The notes below the pieces were generated by a model. The model searched no databases. It saw only the letters and a list, made by a program, of their open reading frames with translations, and was not told where the DNA came from. From Piscinibacter sp. HJYY11 (lineage in GTDB: Bacteria; Pseudomonadota; Gammaproteobacteria; Burkholderiales; Burkholderiaceae_C), in contig NZ_JAERQZ010000001.1 in assembly GCF_016735515.1 (NCBI RefSeq), positions 4,948,746 to 5,012,745 of the forward strand: a stretch of 64,000 bases of DNA. The letters run 5' to 3'. The position numbers and the translations under genes are program-made. Below, one piece after another: positions 42,351 through 51,598 of the stretch (position 1 is the stretch's first letter; the number at the start of each line of letters is the position of its first letter).

Positions 42351-42391
42351 CCAGAGAGGCTGGCAATGAAAAATTGTAGGGACGTTCGCGG

Positions 42392-43129
42392 GTGCTTCGC
42401 ATGAAGCGCGTTCTGCTGGGGATGCTGACCCCGTCTTCCAACACCGCGCTGGAGCCGATCACCTCGGCCATGCTGGCCGGTCTGCCCGAGGTGAGCGCGC
42501 ATTTCGGGCGCTTCCGCGTCACCGAGATCTCGCTCAAGCCGCAAGCCTTGGGCCAGTTCGACATGGCGCCCATCCTCGAGGCGGCGCGCCTGCTGGCCGA
42601 TGCGCGTGTCGATGTGATTGCGTGGAACGGCACCTCGTCGGGCTGGCTCGGCTTCGGCGCCGACGTGGCGCTGTGCCAGCACATCGAAGCAGAGGTGGGC
42701 ATCCGCTGCTGCACCTCGGTGCTGGCGCTCAACGAGATCATGGAGAAGACGCAGCGCAAGCGCTTCGGCCTCGTCACGCCCTACCTGCACGACGTTCAGT
42801 CGGCGATCGTGGCCAACTACGCGAGGAGCGGTTTCGACTGCGTGGCCGAGCAGCACCTGAACCAGAGCGTGAACTTCAGCTTCTCGGAGGTGACGCCCGA
42901 GCAGCTCACCGGCATGGCGCGAGAAGTCGCGAAGGCGAAGCCGCAGTGCCTCACCACCTTCTGCACCAACCTGCGGGCCGCCCACCTGGCGCCGGCGCTC
43001 GAAGCCGAGCTCGGCATTCCGGTCTATGACACTGTGAGCACCGCCGTGTGGAAGTCGCTGCGCATGTGCGGCGTGGACACGCGACGCGTGAAGGGTTGGG
43101 GCAGCTTGTTCGAGGAGGAGATCGCATGA
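42392..43129 (+). CDS. Arylmalonate decarboxylase/maleate isomerase family protein
   Basis: A ~245-residue Asp/Glu racemase-superfamily protein. Maleate isomerases have two cysteines. Here the first position is Gly (AWNGTSSGW, G80-T81-S82) while the second is kept (TTFCTNLRA, C191). That Gly/Thr/Ser plus single Cys pattern is the one I recall for arylmalonate decarboxylase. A Tyr in VTPYLHDV is also conserved. GTG at 42392 (9 bp after AGGGA) is used; ATG at 42401 is possible. It is coupled by ATGA to the dihydropyrimidinase, so it may decarboxylate or isomerise a malonate- or maleate-type ring-opening product. Confidence 0.8.
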   Translation: MLRMKRVLLGMLTPSSNTALEPITSAMLAGLPEVSAHFGRFRVTEISLKPQALGQFDMAPILEAARLLADARVDVIAWNGTSSGWLGFGADVALCQHIEAEVGIRCCTSVLALNEIMEKTQRKRFGLVTPYLHDVQSAIVANYARSGFDCVAEQHLNQSVNFSFSEVTPEQLTGMAREVAKAKPQCLTTFCTNLRAAHLAPALEAELGIPVYDTVSTAVWKSLRMCGVDTRRVKGWGSLFEEEIA

Positions 43130-44592
43130 GCACCCCCTTCGACCTGATCGTGCGCAATGCGCAGGCGGCCACCGCGGCCGACCTGTTCCGCTGCGATATC
43201 GGCATCACCGGCGGCCGCATCACCGCGCTGGGCGAAAGCCTGCAGGCGGGACCCAACACCCGCGAGATCGATGCGGCCGGCCGCTTCGTCACCCCCGGCG
43301 GTGTCGACTCGCACTGCCACATCGACCAGCCGATGCTGCCGCCCGTGCGCATGGCCGACGACTTCGAGACCGGCACCCGCTCGGCGGCCTGTGGCGGCAC
43401 CACCACCGTCATCCCCTTCGCGGCGCAACAGAAAGGGCAGGGCGTGCAGGCGGCCGTCGACGACTACCACCGCCGCGCCGAGGGCAAGGCGAGCATCGAC
43501 TACGCCTTCCACCTGATCGTGAGCGACCCCACGCCGACGGTGATGAACGAAGAACTGCCCGCGCTCATCGACCGCGGCTACACCTCGTTCAAGCTCTACA
43601 TGACCTACGAGGACATGAAGCTCGACGACCGGCAGATCCTCGAGCTGCTGGAGGTGGCGCGCCTGCACGGCGCGATGGTGATGGTCCACGCGGAGAACAC
43701 CGACGCCATCACCTACCTCACCGAGCGCCTGCTCGCGGTGGGCAAGACGGCGCCGCGCTTCCACGGCCTGTCGCGGCCCTCGCCGGTGGAGCGCGAGGCC
43801 ACGCACCGCGCCATCACGCTCGCCGAGCTGGTCGACGTGCCGATCCTGCTGGTGCACGTGTCGGGCGCCGAGGCGGTGGAGCAGATCCGCTGGGCGCGCG
43901 GCAAGGGGCTCAACGTGTTTGCCGAGACGTGCCCGCAGTACCTCTTCCTCACGCAGGACGACCTGGGCCTGCCGGGCTTCCACGGCGCACGTTGCGTGTG
44001 CAGCCCGCCGCCGCGCGACAAGGCCAACCAGCAGGTGATCTGGGACGGCCTGGCCGATGGCCTCTTCACCGTGCTCTCGTCGGACCACGCGCCCTTCAAC
44101 TACGACAACGACGCCGGCGGCAAGCGCCTGGGCGGCAAGGAACCCGAGTTCCCCTACATCCCGAACGGCGTGCCGGGCATCGAGACGCGCATGGGCCTGC
44201 TGTTCTCGGAAGGCGTGCTCACCGGGCGCCTGACGCTCCAGCAGTTTGTGGCGCTCACCGCCACCAACGCGGCGCGCCTGTATGGCCTGTACCCGCGCAA
44301 GGGCACCATCGCGGTCGGCAGCGACGCCGACCTCGTGATCTGGGACACCGGAACGCCCTACACCATCCGCAACGAGGCGCTGCACCACGCCGCCGACTAC
44401 ACGCCGTACGAAGGACGCGAATTGCAGGCGTGGCCTGCGATGACGCTGCTGCGGGGCGAGGTGGTCTGGGACGGCCAGCGGTTCCTCGGCCGCGCGGGTG
44501 CAGGCCAGTTCCTGCACTGCGAGCGGCCGGAGGCGGCTCGCCCACGACCGCGCGAACAGAGCTGGCGGCGCTGGGTGGAACTGGAGCCCTGA
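43126..44592 (+). CDS. Dihydropyrimidinase/hydantoinase
   Basis: A 488-residue D-hydantoinase/dihydropyrimidinase that opens the ring of 5,6-dihydropyrimidines or hydantoins. The binuclear site is intact: DSHCHID (H63, H65), the Lys to be carboxylated K156 in TSFKLYMTY, downstream histidines in MVHAEN and LLVHVSGAE, and the Asp in SSDHAPFN. GAGGAGGAG precedes the ATG at 43126, which overlaps the AMDase-like stop; longer upstream frames are rejected. Confidence 0.93.
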   Translation: MSTPFDLIVRNAQAATAADLFRCDIGITGGRITALGESLQAGPNTREIDAAGRFVTPGGVDSHCHIDQPMLPPVRMADDFETGTRSAACGGTTTVIPFAAQQKGQGVQAAVDDYHRRAEGKASIDYAFHLIVSDPTPTVMNEELPALIDRGYTSFKLYMTYEDMKLDDRQILELLEVARLHGAMVMVHAENTDAITYLTERLLAVGKTAPRFHGLSRPSPVEREATHRAITLAELVDVPILLVHVSGAEAVEQIRWARGKGLNVFAETCPQYLFLTQDDLGLPGFHGARCVCSPPPRDKANQQVIWDGLADGLFTVLSSDHAPFNYDNDAGGKRLGGKEPEFPYIPNGVPGIETRMGLLFSEGVLTGRLTLQQFVALTATNAARLYGLYPRKGTIAVGSDADLVIWDTGTPYTIRNEALHHAADYTPYEGRELQAWPAMTLLRGEVVWDGQRFLGRAGAGQFLHCERPEAARPRPREQSWRRWVELEP

Positions 44593-44608
44593 TCGAGACG
44601 CGCCAAGC

Positions 44609-45439
44609 TCAGGTGCGGAACTGCAGGTCGGCCTGCATCGCCAGGCGGCCTTGTGCAGCGCGAGCCCACAGCGCCAGTCGGCCCGGACCGTCGGGTCGAC
44701 CGCATACGCTGAATGGCGATGTGTCGGCGAGCGGGCTGACGGCCTTGAACGCGAAGCGCACCGGGTCGCCGGCGCCGAGCTCGTGCTGCGCCAGGTCCAT
44801 CAGCAAGGTGGCGATCAGTGGACCATGCACGACCAGGCCGTCGTAGCCTTCCACGCCGGTGGCGTAGGGGCGGTCGTAGTGGATGCGGTGGGCGTTGAAG
44901 GTCAGCGCCGAATAGCGGAACAGCAGCACCGGGTCGGGCACGACGCTGCGAGCGCAGGTCTCATCTGCAGGTGCAGTCGGCGCAGTCGGAGGGACAGCGT
45001 CCGCACGCGGCGGCTCGCGGTAGACGATGTCCTGCTCCTCGACGAGCGCCAGCCCACCCGCGCCATGCACCTCATGGCGCAGCGTGACGAAGGCGAGCCG
45101 CCCGCTGCGCCCGGTTTTCTCCTCGGCATGCACGATGGTCGAGCGGCGCTCGACCGCTTCGTCGACGTGCAACGACGCATGCCATTCGATCCGGCCGCCG
45201 GCCCACATGCGGCGCGGCAGGTCCAGCGCCGGCAGGAAGCCACCGCGCTTCGGATGGCCGTCGGCGCCGATCTCCGACGCGGGCGCCTTCGGCGTGAACG
45301 CGACCCAATGCCACAGGGGTGGCACGGTCTGTTGTGGCGGCTCGCGGTCCAGCGTCGCGGCCAGCGCCGCGAGCGGCGCGGCCGAAAGCCGGTCGCGCAC
45401 GGTCTCGTGGCGGCCCACCGCCGCCGCCAGCGCGTTCAT
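44609..45439 (-). CDS. MaoC-like acyl-CoA hydratase (mesaconyl-C4-/itaconyl-CoA hydratase type)
   Basis: A 276-residue double-hotdog hydratase. The N-terminal half is a FAS1-like dehydratase domain and the C-terminal half has the active-site region [13 protein letters not shown]...[13 protein letters not shown]. The arrangement resembles mesaconyl-C4-CoA and itaconyl-CoA hydratases. The ATG overlaps the thiolase stop. With a family III CoA transferase (53712) and a CitE-like lyase (56817) it could act on a branched C5 dicarboxyl-CoA; inference. Confidence 0.82.
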   Translation of the reverse strand: MNALAAAVGRHETVRDRLSAAPLAALAATLDREPPQQTVPPLWHWVAFTPKAPASEIGADGHPKRGGFLPALDLPRRMWAGGRIEWHASLHVDEAVERRSTIVHAEEKTGRSGRLAFVTLRHEVHGAGGLALVEEQDIVYREPPRADAVPPTAPTAPADETCARSVVPDPVLLFRYSALTFNAHRIHYDRPYATGVEGYDGLVVHGPLIATLLMDLAQHELGAGDPVRFAFKAVSPLADTSPFSVCGRPDGPGRLALWARAAQGRLAMQADLQFRT

Positions 45440-46626
45440 GCCGAGGCCACCTCAAACAGGCCGGCTGCCCCCATCCCGCCACCCACGCACATCGTGACGA
45501 CGACATGCCGCACGCCGCGCCGCCGGCCTTCGATCAGCGCGTGCGCGGCCATGCGGGCGCCCGACATGCCGAAGGGATGGCCGATCGCGATCGCGCCGCC
45601 GTCCACGTTGAGCCGCTCGGGCGGAATGCCAAGCCGGTCGGCGCAGTACAGCACCTGGACGGCAAAGGCCTCGTTCAGCTCCCACAGGCCGATGTCGTCG
45701 ACCGTCAGACGCGCTTGGCGCAGCAGCGCGGGCACCGCGAACACCGGACCGATGCCCATCTCGTCAGGCGCGCAGCCGGCGACCGCAAAGCCGCGGAACC
45801 AGCCGAGCACCGGCAGGCCCCGGCGCGCGGCGACATCGGCGTCGGCCAGCACGCAGGCCGCGGCACCGTCGGAGAGCTGGCTGGCGTTGCCGGCGGTCAC
45901 GGTGCCAGCCTCGCGCACCGGCTTCAGCGCCGCCAGCCGCGCCGCGGTGGTATCGGCACGCGCGCCTTCGTCGTGGGCGAGCGTGACACGCTCGTCCCAG
46001 CTGCGGGCCTCGGCGCCCTGGCCGTCGCGGCGCCGCATCGTCGTCTCGATCGGCACGATCTCGGCATCGAAGCGGCCCGCCGCACGCGCCGCCGCGTAGC
46101 GCTGCTGGCTCGCCGCGGCGTACTCGTCCTGGCGCTCGCGCGTGATGCCGTAGCGCTGCTGCACGATCTCGGCGGTGTCGATCATCGGCAGGTAGACCTG
46201 CGGCGCGTGGGCGGCGAGCCAGGGCTCCTCGCGCATGTGCGTGTTGGTGTGCTCGCGCACGCAGCTGACCGACTCGGTGCCGCCGGCGACGGCGAAGCGC
46301 AGCGCGCCGGCCTGGATCGCGTGGGCGGCGATGGCGATGCTCTGCAGGCCCGACGAACAGTAGCGGTTCACCGTCATGCCGCTCACCGCCTCGGGCAGCC
46401 CGGCGGCGAGCGCGCTGATGCGGCCGACGTTGAAGCCGTTCGCGCCTTCGGGGAAGGCGCAGCCCAGCACCACGTCGTCGACCTCGGCCGGCTCGATGCC
46501 GGCGCGCGCCACCGCGTGTCGCACCGCATGCGCACCCAGCGTGCCGCCATGCGTGAGGTTGAGCGCACCGCGGAAAGCCTTGCCGATCGGCGTGCGGGCG
46601 GCGGCGACGATTGCGACCTCAGGCAT
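45436..46626 (-). CDS. Acetyl-CoA acyltransferase (thiolase)
   Basis: A 396-residue thiolase. Nucleophile Cys in [10 protein letters not shown], catalytic His in [16 protein letters not shown] and second Cys in TMCVGGGMG are present, and WELNEAFA is conserved. The start overlaps the ligase gene by 8 bp. It cleaves a 3-oxoacyl-CoA with CoA in a beta-oxidation-like pathway. Confidence 0.93.
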   Translation of the reverse strand: MPEVAIVAAARTPIGKAFRGALNLTHGGTLGAHAVRHAVARAGIEPAEVDDVVLGCAFPEGANGFNVGRISALAAGLPEAVSGMTVNRYCSSGLQSIAIAAHAIQAGALRFAVAGGTESVSCVREHTNTHMREEPWLAAHAPQVYLPMIDTAEIVQQRYGITRERQDEYAAASQQRYAAARAAGRFDAEIVPIETTMRRRDGQGAEARSWDERVTLAHDEGARADTTAARLAALKPVREAGTVTAGNASQLSDGAAACVLADADVAARRGLPVLGWFRGFAVAGCAPDEMGIGPVFAVPALLRQARLTVDDIGLWELNEAFAVQVLYCADRLGIPPERLNVDGGAIAIGHPFGMSGARMAAHALIEGRRRGVRHVVVTMCVGGGMGAAGLFEVASA

Positions 46627-48040
46627 TGTGGAGTTCCTCCTGCGCCACGCCCGCAGGCTGCAGCGCGCGCCGGTGCGCGGCGTGTTCGGCCAGCGCCTGC
46701 AGCGCCTCGGCCTCGTGGGTGTAGACGGCGACACCCTCGCGCGCGAACGTGGCGCGCACGTGGGCATGCGGGCTGTACAGCGCGAGCGGCCGGCCGGCGG
46801 CCAGCGCCGCCTGGCGCGCCTCGCGTGCGAAGCGCGGCACGTCGTAGCTCGGGCCGCCGATCGCGAGCAGGCCCAGCAGCGCGGCATCGACGCCGGGGTC
46901 GGCGAGCACGCCGGTCATCACACGGCCGAGCAGGCTGGCGTCGGCCAGCAGCATCGCGGTCAGGTCGATCGGGTTGCGGTTCAGAGAGAACGGCGGCAGC
47001 GACGCGTCGAGCATCGCCCGCGTGCCGGCGCCGAGTTCGGCGAGCGGCAGGCCCAGGCGATCGGCCGCGTCGGCGGCGAGCACGCACGACGCGCCGGAGT
47101 TGCTGACGATCGCAATGCGCGGCGGTGTGGCGGGCGAGCGCGCGGCCGGGTCGAGGTAGAGCGGCACGCTGGCGACCAGTTCGCCCAGGTGCGCGACGGT
47201 GCGGCAGCCGGCGGCGGCGAACATCGCGTCCAGCCGCGCATCGGCGGCGCCTTCGGAGCCGGTGTGCCAGCGCGCCGAGCGGCGGCCTTCGGTCGAGCGC
47301 GCGGCCCGCACCGCGAGCACCGCAACGCCGTGCGCACGCGCGGTCTCGAGCGCGCGCCGCATGAGCGCCGCGTCCTGCACGTCTTCCAGGTACAGCAGCA
47401 GCAGCCGCACGCCAGGCCGGCGCGCGAGTGCGTCGACGAAATCGGCGCAGCAGAGATCGGCCTCGTTGCCGGTCGCAGCGACGCAGCGCACGCCGATGCC
47501 CTGCTCGCGCAGCAGCGCATAGGCCGAGACGCCGAAGGCGCCGCTCTGCGAGACGATGGCCACCGCGCCGTCGGCCGGCGCATGGTCGGTGTAGATCGAG
47601 GCGAAGGACAGCACCGCGCCGCTGTCGAAGCTCGCGACGCCGATGCTGTTGGGCCCGAGCAGCCGCAGGCCACCGGAGCGTGCGATGGCCAGCAGCCGCT
47701 GCTCGCGCGCCGCGCCCTCGGCCCCGACCTCCGCGTAGCCGGAGGCAAACAGCAGTGCGTGCCGAACGCCCAGCCGCGCGGCCAGCTCGAGTTGCTCCTC
47801 GGCCTGCTCGGCGGCGACGCAGAGCACGGCGACGTCGGGCACCTCGGGCAGTGCGTCCAGCCCGGCGAATGCGGGCAGGCCCTGCACGCTGCGCTGGCGC
47901 GGGTTCACCGCGTAGATGCGCCCGGCATAGCCCTGGTCGAGCAGGTAGCGCAGCGGCCGGCCGCCGACCTTGTGCGGGTTGTCGGAAGCGCCGACCACGG
48001 CCACGCTCGCCGGTGCGAGCAGGCTGTCGAGCGCGCTCAT
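46619..48040 (-). CDS. ADP-forming acyl-CoA ligase, alpha part only
   Basis: A 473-residue protein with an N-terminal CoA-binding domain ([26 protein letters not shown]), succinyl-CoA-ligase-like flavodoxin domains ([17 protein letters not shown]) and a candidate phosphohistidine in RWHTGSEG. Complete ADP-forming acetyl-CoA synthetases also need an ATP-grasp beta part; none is fused or adjacent here. It may work with a beta subunit elsewhere. It overlaps the AMP-forming ligase stop. Confidence 0.87.
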   Translation of the reverse strand: MSALDSLLAPASVAVVGASDNPHKVGGRPLRYLLDQGYAGRIYAVNPRQRSVQGLPAFAGLDALPEVPDVAVLCVAAEQAEEQLELAARLGVRHALLFASGYAEVGAEGAAREQRLLAIARSGGLRLLGPNSIGVASFDSGAVLSFASIYTDHAPADGAVAIVSQSGAFGVSAYALLREQGIGVRCVAATGNEADLCCADFVDALARRPGVRLLLLYLEDVQDAALMRRALETARAHGVAVLAVRAARSTEGRRSARWHTGSEGAADARLDAMFAAAGCRTVAHLGELVASVPLYLDPAARSPATPPRIAIVSNSGASCVLAADAADRLGLPLAELGAGTRAMLDASLPPFSLNRNPIDLTAMLLADASLLGRVMTGVLADPGVDAALLGLLAIGGPSYDVPRFAREARQAALAAGRPLALYSPHAHVRATFAREGVAVYTHEAEALQALAEHAAHRRALQPAGVAQEELHNA

Positions 48041-49566
48041 CGTGCCTGCTCCGCGGCGAGGGCCTTCATCTGCGCCTTCGCGAGCTTGCCGGTGCCGCTG
48101 GCCGGCAGGCGCGCCATGCACACCACCTCGGCGGGGATCTTGTACGGCGCCAGCCGCTCGCGCAGAAAGCGCCGCAGCGCCTCCCCATCGACCGCCTGGC
48201 CGGCGAGCGGCTCGACGAAGGCAACCACCTCCTCGTCGCCCGGGACGGTGCGGCCGACGACCGCGCACTGCGCGACGCCCGGGTAGGCAGCGATCGCACG
48301 CTCGATCTCGGCCGGGTACACATTGAAGCCACCGCGAATGATCATCTCCTTGAGGCGGCCGACGATCGCGAGGTCGCCTGCCGCGCCGAACTCGCCGATG
48401 TCGCCGGTGTGCAGCCAGCCGTGTGCGTCGACCGCGGCACGCGTCGCGGCTTCGTCGCGGAAGTAGCCCTTCATCACGTTCGGGCCGCGCACCCAGACCT
48501 CGCCGCGGCCACCCGGCGGCACGGGTTCGCCGTGTTCGTCGCGCAGCACGACCTCGACGCCGGGGATCGGCCAGCCCGCCGACACGCCGGGCGGCGGCGC
48601 ATGGCCCACGGTGCGCGTGGCCGCCGGCGCGGCCTCGGTGAGGCCGTAGCCCTGGTGCAGGGGCAAGCCGAGCAGCGCTTCGGCCTGCGCCTTGCGCTCG
48701 GCGTCGACCTGCGAGCCGCCGATGTAGGCAAAGCGCAGCCGGTTCGGCCGCAGGCTGCGGCCGCTCTGCAGCGACCATTCGTGCAGCCGCGCATACATCG
48801 CCGGCACGCCCTGGAAGACCGTGATGCCATCGTCGGCGATCGCCTGCGCCAGGCGTTCGGCGCTGAAGCGCGTGACGAGCTGCAGCGTCGCGCCTGCGCC
48901 GAGGCCGCACAGCAGCGCCGACACGAGGCCGAAGGAATGCGACAGGGGCAACACGTGGAAGATCAGGTCATCCTCGCGCAGCACCTGCTGCTGCTGCGAG
49001 GCCCGCGTGACGAAGCCGAGGTTGGCGTGCGTCAGCATCACGCCTTTGGGCATGCCGGTGCTGCCGCTGGTGTAGAGCATCAGCGCGACATCGGCGTCGG
49101 CCTCGGGGCCGGTGCCGGCGCCCTCGAATGTGGCGAGCCGCAGCTCGCCCAGGCCCTCCAGCCCGCCAAGGGCCGCCGCACGCGCGCCCGCCCGCTTCGC
49201 ATGCGCCGCCGCGTCGGGCGAGGCGCCGGCGGCATAGGCGGCGATGCGCGGCCCGCAGTGGCCGAAGATCGCGTCGATCTCGCCCGGCGCCATGCGCGCA
49301 TTCAGGGGCACGGCCCAGGCACCGAGGCGGATCGCCGCCAGCAGCAGCACGACGATCTCGGCGCTGTTCTCGCCGACCAGCGCGACACGTTCGCCGGGCG
49401 CGACGCCGACTGCCTGCAGCGCCTGCGCGGCTGCATCGATGCGTTGCGCGAGCTCCGCGTAAGAGATGGCCGTGCCGCCGTCGAGCACGAGCGCGGGCTT
49501 CGTGCCGACGCGCACGGCGGCCTGGTCGACGACGCGGTCGATGCGCTCTGTCGGGTGCACGCTCAC
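48037..49566 (-). CDS. AMP-dependent acyl-CoA synthetase
   Basis: A 509-residue ANL-superfamily ligase. The P-loop is MLYTSGSTGMPKGV, followed by YGLTEAAPA, the hinge HTGDIGEF and the C-terminal lysine in ASGTGKLAKAQMK. It activates an organic acid through an acyl-AMP. The GTG at 49566 overlaps the upstream SDR stop (GTGA), which fixes the start; the longer frame runs through that gene. Acid specificity unknown. Confidence 0.93.
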   Translation of the reverse strand: MSVHPTERIDRVVDQAAVRVGTKPALVLDGGTAISYAELAQRIDAAAQALQAVGVAPGERVALVGENSAEIVVLLLAAIRLGAWAVPLNARMAPGEIDAIFGHCGPRIAAYAAGASPDAAAHAKRAGARAAALGGLEGLGELRLATFEGAGTGPEADADVALMLYTSGSTGMPKGVMLTHANLGFVTRASQQQQVLREDDLIFHVLPLSHSFGLVSALLCGLGAGATLQLVTRFSAERLAQAIADDGITVFQGVPAMYARLHEWSLQSGRSLRPNRLRFAYIGGSQVDAERKAQAEALLGLPLHQGYGLTEAAPAATRTVGHAPPPGVSAGWPIPGVEVVLRDEHGEPVPPGGRGEVWVRGPNVMKGYFRDEAATRAAVDAHGWLHTGDIGEFGAAGDLAIVGRLKEMIIRGGFNVYPAEIERAIAAYPGVAQCAVVGRTVPGDEEVVAFVEPLAGQAVDGEALRRFLRERLAPYKIPAEVVCMARLPASGTGKLAKAQMKALAAEQAR

Positions 49567-50444
49567 TCGCCTTCGCTCCGCACGGCCTTGTCGCGCCCGT
49601 CCTGGCGGCGGATAGCCTCGCGCATCTCGCGCCACGCCGCGTCGTCCAGCCCGGCCAGCTCGGTGAACGAGGCGCCGTTCTGGCGGTGCCCCGCGCCGTC
49701 GATCGCGATCGTCTCGCCGGTCAGCCACTCGACGCCGTCGGCCATCAGGAACACCGCCAGGTTCTGCAACTCGCTCATGCGGCCCACGCGGTTCATCGGG
49801 TTCTTCACGCTGGTGTCGGTCCACGCGGCCTTCGGGCTCAGGCGCGCGTTCGCGCCCTCGGTCGGGAAGATGCCGGGTGCGATCGCGTTCAGGCGGATGC
49901 CGTAGCGGCCCCATTCGATCGCGAGCGACTTGGTCATCACGTCGACGCCAGCCTTGCTCATCGCCGAGGGCACGACAAAGGGCGCGCCGGTGCGCACCCA
50001 GGTCACGACGATCGAGATCACCGAGCCCTTGTGCCCGTCGGCGATCCAGCGCCGCCCCACGTGGTGCGTGACGTAGTAGGTGCCGTGCAGCACGATGCCG
50101 GCCACGGCGTCGAAGCCGCGCGGCGAGACGTCCTGCGTGCGGCTGACGAAATTGCCGGCGGCGTTGTTGACCAGCCCGTCGAGCGGGCCGCCCTCGTCCC
50201 AGATGCGCTGCACCATCGCGTCGACGTCGTCGGCGTCGCGGATGTCCAGGGCGTGGGTCGACACCGTCGTGCCGTGGCGTTCGCGCAGCGCCGCGGCGGC
50301 GGCGTCGAGCACCGGCTTGCGGCGTCCGCACAGCACGAGCTCGGCGCCGAGCTCGGCGTAACGCGTGGCGATTTCCAGGCCCAGCCCCGAGCCGCCGCCC
50401 GTGACGAGGATGCGCTTGCCTTGCAGGAGTGCGGGTTGGAACAA
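49563..50444 (-). CDS. 2,4-dienoyl-CoA reductase-like SDR
   Basis: A 293-residue SDR with TGGGSGLGLEIA and NNAAGNFVS. The usual catalytic YxxxK reads PSAMSKAG, that is, no Tyr at that place. This is also true of mitochondrial-type 2,4-dienoyl-CoA reductases, whose block VVPSASAKAGVEAM is closely similar, so the call is a dienoyl-CoA reductase rather than a broken enzyme. It helps degrade unsaturated acyl-CoAs. Confidence 0.88.
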   Translation of the reverse strand: MFQPALLQGKRILVTGGGSGLGLEIATRYAELGAELVLCGRRKPVLDAAAAALRERHGTTVSTHALDIRDADDVDAMVQRIWDEGGPLDGLVNNAAGNFVSRTQDVSPRGFDAVAGIVLHGTYYVTHHVGRRWIADGHKGSVISIVVTWVRTGAPFVVPSAMSKAGVDVMTKSLAIEWGRYGIRLNAIAPGIFPTEGANARLSPKAAWTDTSVKNPMNRVGRMSELQNLAVFLMADGVEWLTGETIAIDGAGHRQNGASFTELAGLDDAAWREMREAIRRQDGRDKAVRSEGE

Positions 50445-50481
50445 GGCGGGTCCTTTCGTGGTGATGCGGTGGTGACGCGGG

Positions 50482-51462
50482 TCAGTCGAGCGTGATCTTC
50501 TTGGCCTTGATCAGCGGCGTCCACTTGGCGATGTCCTTCGTGATCAGGGCCGAGAAATCGGCCGGCTTCAAGGGTTCGGGGATGATCAGGCCGAGCGCCT
50601 CGAAGGTCTCGCGGAAGGCCTTGTCGCGCGTGGCCGATGCGATCGCGGCATTCAGGCGGGTGATCGCTTCGGGAGGCGTGCCCTTGGGCACCAGGATGCC
50701 GAACCAGGTGCTGACGTCGAAGCCCGCCACGCCCGACTCGGCCACCGTCGGCACATCGGGAAACACCGGCAGGCGTTCGCGGCTGGTCACCGCGAGCGCG
50801 ACGAGCTTGCCGCCCTTGACGAGCGGCATCGAGCTCGCGACCGAGTCGATGAAGATCTGCGTCTCGCCGCCCAGCAGCCCGGTGAGGGCCGGGGCGCTGC
50901 CCTTGTAGGGGATGTGCGTCATCTCGGTGCCGGTCTCGGACTGCAGCAGCTCGCCAGCCAGGTGCAGCGAGCTGCCGATGCCGGTCGACGCGTAGTTCAC
51001 GCGGCCCGGCTGGGCCTTCGCTTTCGCGATGACGTCGCGCAGCGTTCGCAGCTCGCCGTTCGGCTGGGCGACGACGATCAGCGGCGTGATGGCCACGCGC
51101 GCCACCGGCACGAGCTGCGTGGGGTCGTAGGCCAGCTTGGTTTGCAGCAAGGGGTTCAGCACCACGGTCGCGGCGGTCGCGAGCAGCAGCGTGTGGCCGT
51201 CGGCCGGCGAACTGATCAGCGCCTGGGCGCCCAGGCCGGTGTTCGCGCCGGGCTTGTTCTCGACCACGACGGTCTGCCCCAGCTCCTTGCGAAGGTGCTC
51301 GGCCAGCGCCCGGCCCAGCACGTCGGTGCTGCCGCCCGGGGTGTAGGGCACGATCAGCTTCAGCGGCCGCTCCGGGTAGGCCGCTGCGGCACCGATCGGT
51401 ACGACGGCAACTCCCACCGCGAAGGTCGCGGCCAGAACGCGATGCAACAGTCGATCCAACAT
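50482..51462 (-). CDS. Bug family periplasmic binding protein
   Basis: A 326-residue orphan Bug protein: Sec signal (MLDRLLHRVLAATFAVGVAVVPIGAAAA), YPERPLKLIVPYTPGGSTDVLGR, NKPGANTGLG and ADGHTL. First gene of the leftward acyl-CoA operon, so it probably captures the organic acid that the downstream ligases activate. AAGGAGA lies upstream of the ATG. Confidence 0.92.
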   Translation of the reverse strand: MLDRLLHRVLAATFAVGVAVVPIGAAAAYPERPLKLIVPYTPGGSTDVLGRALAEHLRKELGQTVVVENKPGANTGLGAQALISSPADGHTLLLATAATVVLNPLLQTKLAYDPTQLVPVARVAITPLIVVAQPNGELRTLRDVIAKAKAQPGRVNYASTGIGSSLHLAGELLQSETGTEMTHIPYKGSAPALTGLLGGETQIFIDSVASSMPLVKGGKLVALAVTSRERLPVFPDVPTVAESGVAGFDVSTWFGILVPKGTPPEAITRLNAAIASATRDKAFRETFEALGLIIPEPLKPADFSALITKDIAKWTPLIKAKKITLD

Positions 51463-51478
51463 GGCCTGTCTCCTTGAT

Positions 51479-51493
51479 CTTGACGGTGATTAG
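51479..51493. promoter_or_regulatory. TetR-like operator candidate A
   Basis: CTTGAC-GGT-GATTAG, sharing GGT-GATTAG with the (reverse-complemented) site at 51570-51584. It lies 17 bp upstream of the Bug gene start, in the divergent gap. Confidence 0.5.
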
Positions 51494-51569
51494 TTTTGAT
51501 TGGGTGGAGAGGTCGGCGATAGATGGGACAAACACCTAGATGCCATGTCGGCCCATTTCCGACTAAGAT

Positions 51570-51584
51570 CTGATCACCGATTAG
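51570..51584. promoter_or_regulatory. TetR-like operator candidate B
   Basis: CTGATC-ACC-GATTAG; reverse complement CTAATC-GGT-GATCAG. The arms match at 5 of 6 positions. It has the same 6-3-6 design and ATC-GGT-GAT core as the perfect TetR-type site at 10980. It is 15 bp upstream of the SDR start at 51599. Confidence 0.55.
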
Positions 51585-51598
51585 ATAAGGGCGCGTTG

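Noticed and set aside
47428..49905. 825-codon plus-strand ORF
   Set aside because: Antisense to the two CoA ligase genes; very Arg-rich shadow frame.
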